Below, in pieces: positions 6,414 to 7,153 of a stretch of 7,153 nt of DNA. Made by a program: the position numbers and the translations under genes. Within the stretch, counting starts at the first letter, position 1, and every line of letters begins with the position of its first letter. Origin of the DNA: Planctomycetota bacterium (GTDB lineage: Bacteria > Planctomycetota > Planctomycetia > Pirellulales > UBA1268); assembly GCA_003669255.1 (NCBI GenBank), contig QWPO01000183.1:1-7153 (forward strand). The letters are read 5' to 3'. The notes under the pieces are model-generated. The model did not search any database and had not been told where the DNA came from. It worked only from the letters and a program-made list of their open reading frames with translations.

Positions 6414-6458
6414 GAGGGCTCCCGTTTCCCGCCGAGTGCCGCCGTATCAGGGCCGCCG
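6414..6458. promoter_or_regulatory. Divergent promoter region of the H4MPT locus
   Basis: Only 45 bases separate the start codons of the leftward operon and the rightward DUF447 gene. Each gene has its ribosome-binding site here: GGGAG for the DHPS-related gene and CAGGG, 6 bases before ATG, for DUF447. Promoters must therefore overlap the opposing leaders or coding starts. For the plus strand TATCAT (6408-6413) matches a -10 box at 5 of 6 bases but lacks a good -35. No clear minus-strand promoter was found. Shared control of both directions is likely from geometry alone. Confidence 0.4.
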
Positions 6459-7031
6459 ATGATCCTCGAAGGACTTGTGACCACGACCGCCGCCGACGGC
6501 CGGCTCCACGTTGCCGCGATGGGGCCCTGGATCGACCACGGCGAGCGGGCCGCCGGCCGGCTCACGCGGCTGGTGCTCAAGCCGTTTGCGACGAGCCAGA
6601 CGGCCGTGAATCTGGCCCGCGAGCGGTGCGGTGTGTTTCACGTCAGCGACGACGTGCTGCTGCTGGCCCGGGTGGTGGCCGGTTGCCTCGAAGAGCCGCC
6701 GCCGTCGCTTCCCGCCAACGCCGTGACTGGCCGAATCCTGAGAGACGCCTGCCATGCCTGGGAGTTGGCCGTCGACGCGATCGACGACTCGCGGGAGCGG
6801 CTCGAGATCTCGGCGCGGGTGGTGGCCCAGCATGCCGTCCGGCCGTTCCTTGGGTTCAACCGTGCCGCCCATGCCGTGGTGGAGGCGGCCATCCTGGTGA
6901 CGCGGGTCCACCTGCTCGGCCGCGACGAGACGCGGCGAAGGATCGAGGACTTGCGGGTCCTCGTCGACAAGACGGGCGGGCCGCGAGAGCAGGAGGCGTT
7001 CGCCCTCCTGGCGGCCGCGGCCGCTGGTTGA
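6459..7031 (+). CDS. DUF447 family protein of H4MPT gene cluster
   Basis: A 190-residue protein matching from memory DUF447 (PF04289), a family with a flavin-binding split-barrel-like fold found in methanogens and in bacteria that make H4MPT. The N-terminal signature fits: MILEGLVTTTAADGRLHVAAMGP (1-23), then LVLKPFATSQTAVNLARERCGVFHVSDDVLLLARV (38-72). The C-terminal half is helical, with GFNRAAHAVVEAAILVTRVHLL (132-153) and an Arg/Glu-rich helix (155-170). The start ATG has CAGGG 6 bases upstream; open frame before it is antisense to the DHPS-related gene and is not coding. Its function is unproven. Genomic linkage to beta-RFAP synthase (44 bases downstream, same strand) and the fold suggest a flavin-linked or pterin-handling step in cofactor synthesis, which is inference. 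Length is normal for the family and no break is seen. Confidence 0.85.
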   Translation: MILEGLVTTTAADGRLHVAAMGPWIDHGERAAGRLTRLVLKPFATSQTAVNLARERCGVFHVSDDVLLLARVVAGCLEEPPPSLPANAVTGRILRDACHAWELAVDAIDDSRERLEISARVVAQHAVRPFLGFNRAAHAVVEAAILVTRVHLLGRDETRRRIEDLRVLVDKTGGPREQEAFALLAAAAAG

Positions 7032-7075
7032 AGCGACCGCGTGCGGTTCGGCCGACCTTGGGTATGCTTGGCGGG

Positions 7076-7153
7076 ATGTCCGCTCCATCCACGTCAGGCA
7101 CGCCGCTGCCGCCCAAAGCCGTCGAGATTCGGGCGCCCGCGCGGCTTCACCTC
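7076..7153 (+). CDS. Beta-RFAP synthase, N-terminus only (partial at window end)
   Basis: The first 26 codons of a gene that runs off the right edge. The visible protein ends EIRAPARLHL, typical of the first strand of GHMP-fold proteins and closely like the R.PARLHF/L start of beta-ribofuranosylaminobenzene 5'-phosphate synthase. That enzyme joins p-aminobenzoate to phosphoribosyl pyrophosphate with loss of CO2 and pyrophosphate, the committed step of methanopterin synthesis. The neighbours (pabAB, DHPS-related, DUF447) support this over other GHMP proteins such as sugar or mevalonate kinases. The start is uncertain: an in-frame ATG at 7064 would add four residues, and neither has a well-spaced ribosome-binding site (GGCGGG abuts the 7076 ATG). 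The 44-base gap after DUF447 suggests co-transcription. Confidence 0.78.
   Translation, partial: MSAPSTSGTPLPPKAVEIRAPARLHL

Noticed and set aside
7032..7075. A promoter for the beta-RFAP synthase gene in the short gap.
   Set aside because: No -35/-10 pair is visible, and the 44-base spacing fits read-through from the DUF447 gene.

Overview
This is a GC-rich bacterial stretch. The gene set points to a planctomycete, because tetrahydromethanopterin (H4MPT) cofactor genes of archaeal type sit beside a bacterial sigma-54 promoter and a DUF3127 protein. H4MPT-using methylotrophic Proteobacteria carry similar clusters, so the lineage is an inference.

Layout. Positions 1-263 hold no convincing gene but carry a two-copy composite repeat made of small hairpins. 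Next are two minus-strand genes: a DUF3127 OB-fold-like protein (264-644) and an ammonium transporter (827-2380). They are separated by a strong intrinsic terminator that ends the amt transcript. In front of amt is an excellent sigma-54 (-24/-12) promoter with palindromes around it, which suggests control by nitrogen status. No glnK/glnB gene is in the window.

From 2669 to the right edge lies a divergent H4MPT-biosynthesis locus. Leftward (minus strand) runs a three-gene operon: a dihydropteroate-synthase-related protein, pabB, then pabA, each pair joined by a 4-base ATGA stop/start overlap. Rightward (plus strand) run a DUF447 protein and the first 26 codons of what looks like beta-ribofuranosylaminobenzene 5'-phosphate (beta-RFAP) synthase, cut by the window end. 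Only 45 bases separate the two divergent start codons.

The genes fit one route. PabA and PabB make 4-amino-4-deoxychorismate on the way to p-aminobenzoate; the lyase PabC is not in the window. Beta-RFAP synthase joins p-aminobenzoate to phosphoribosyl pyrophosphate. A dihydropteroate-synthase-like enzyme is expected to attach the pterin. DUF447 is a recurrent partner of unknown role. The least understood parts are the DHPS-related protein, DUF447, the amt regulatory region and the left-end repeats.
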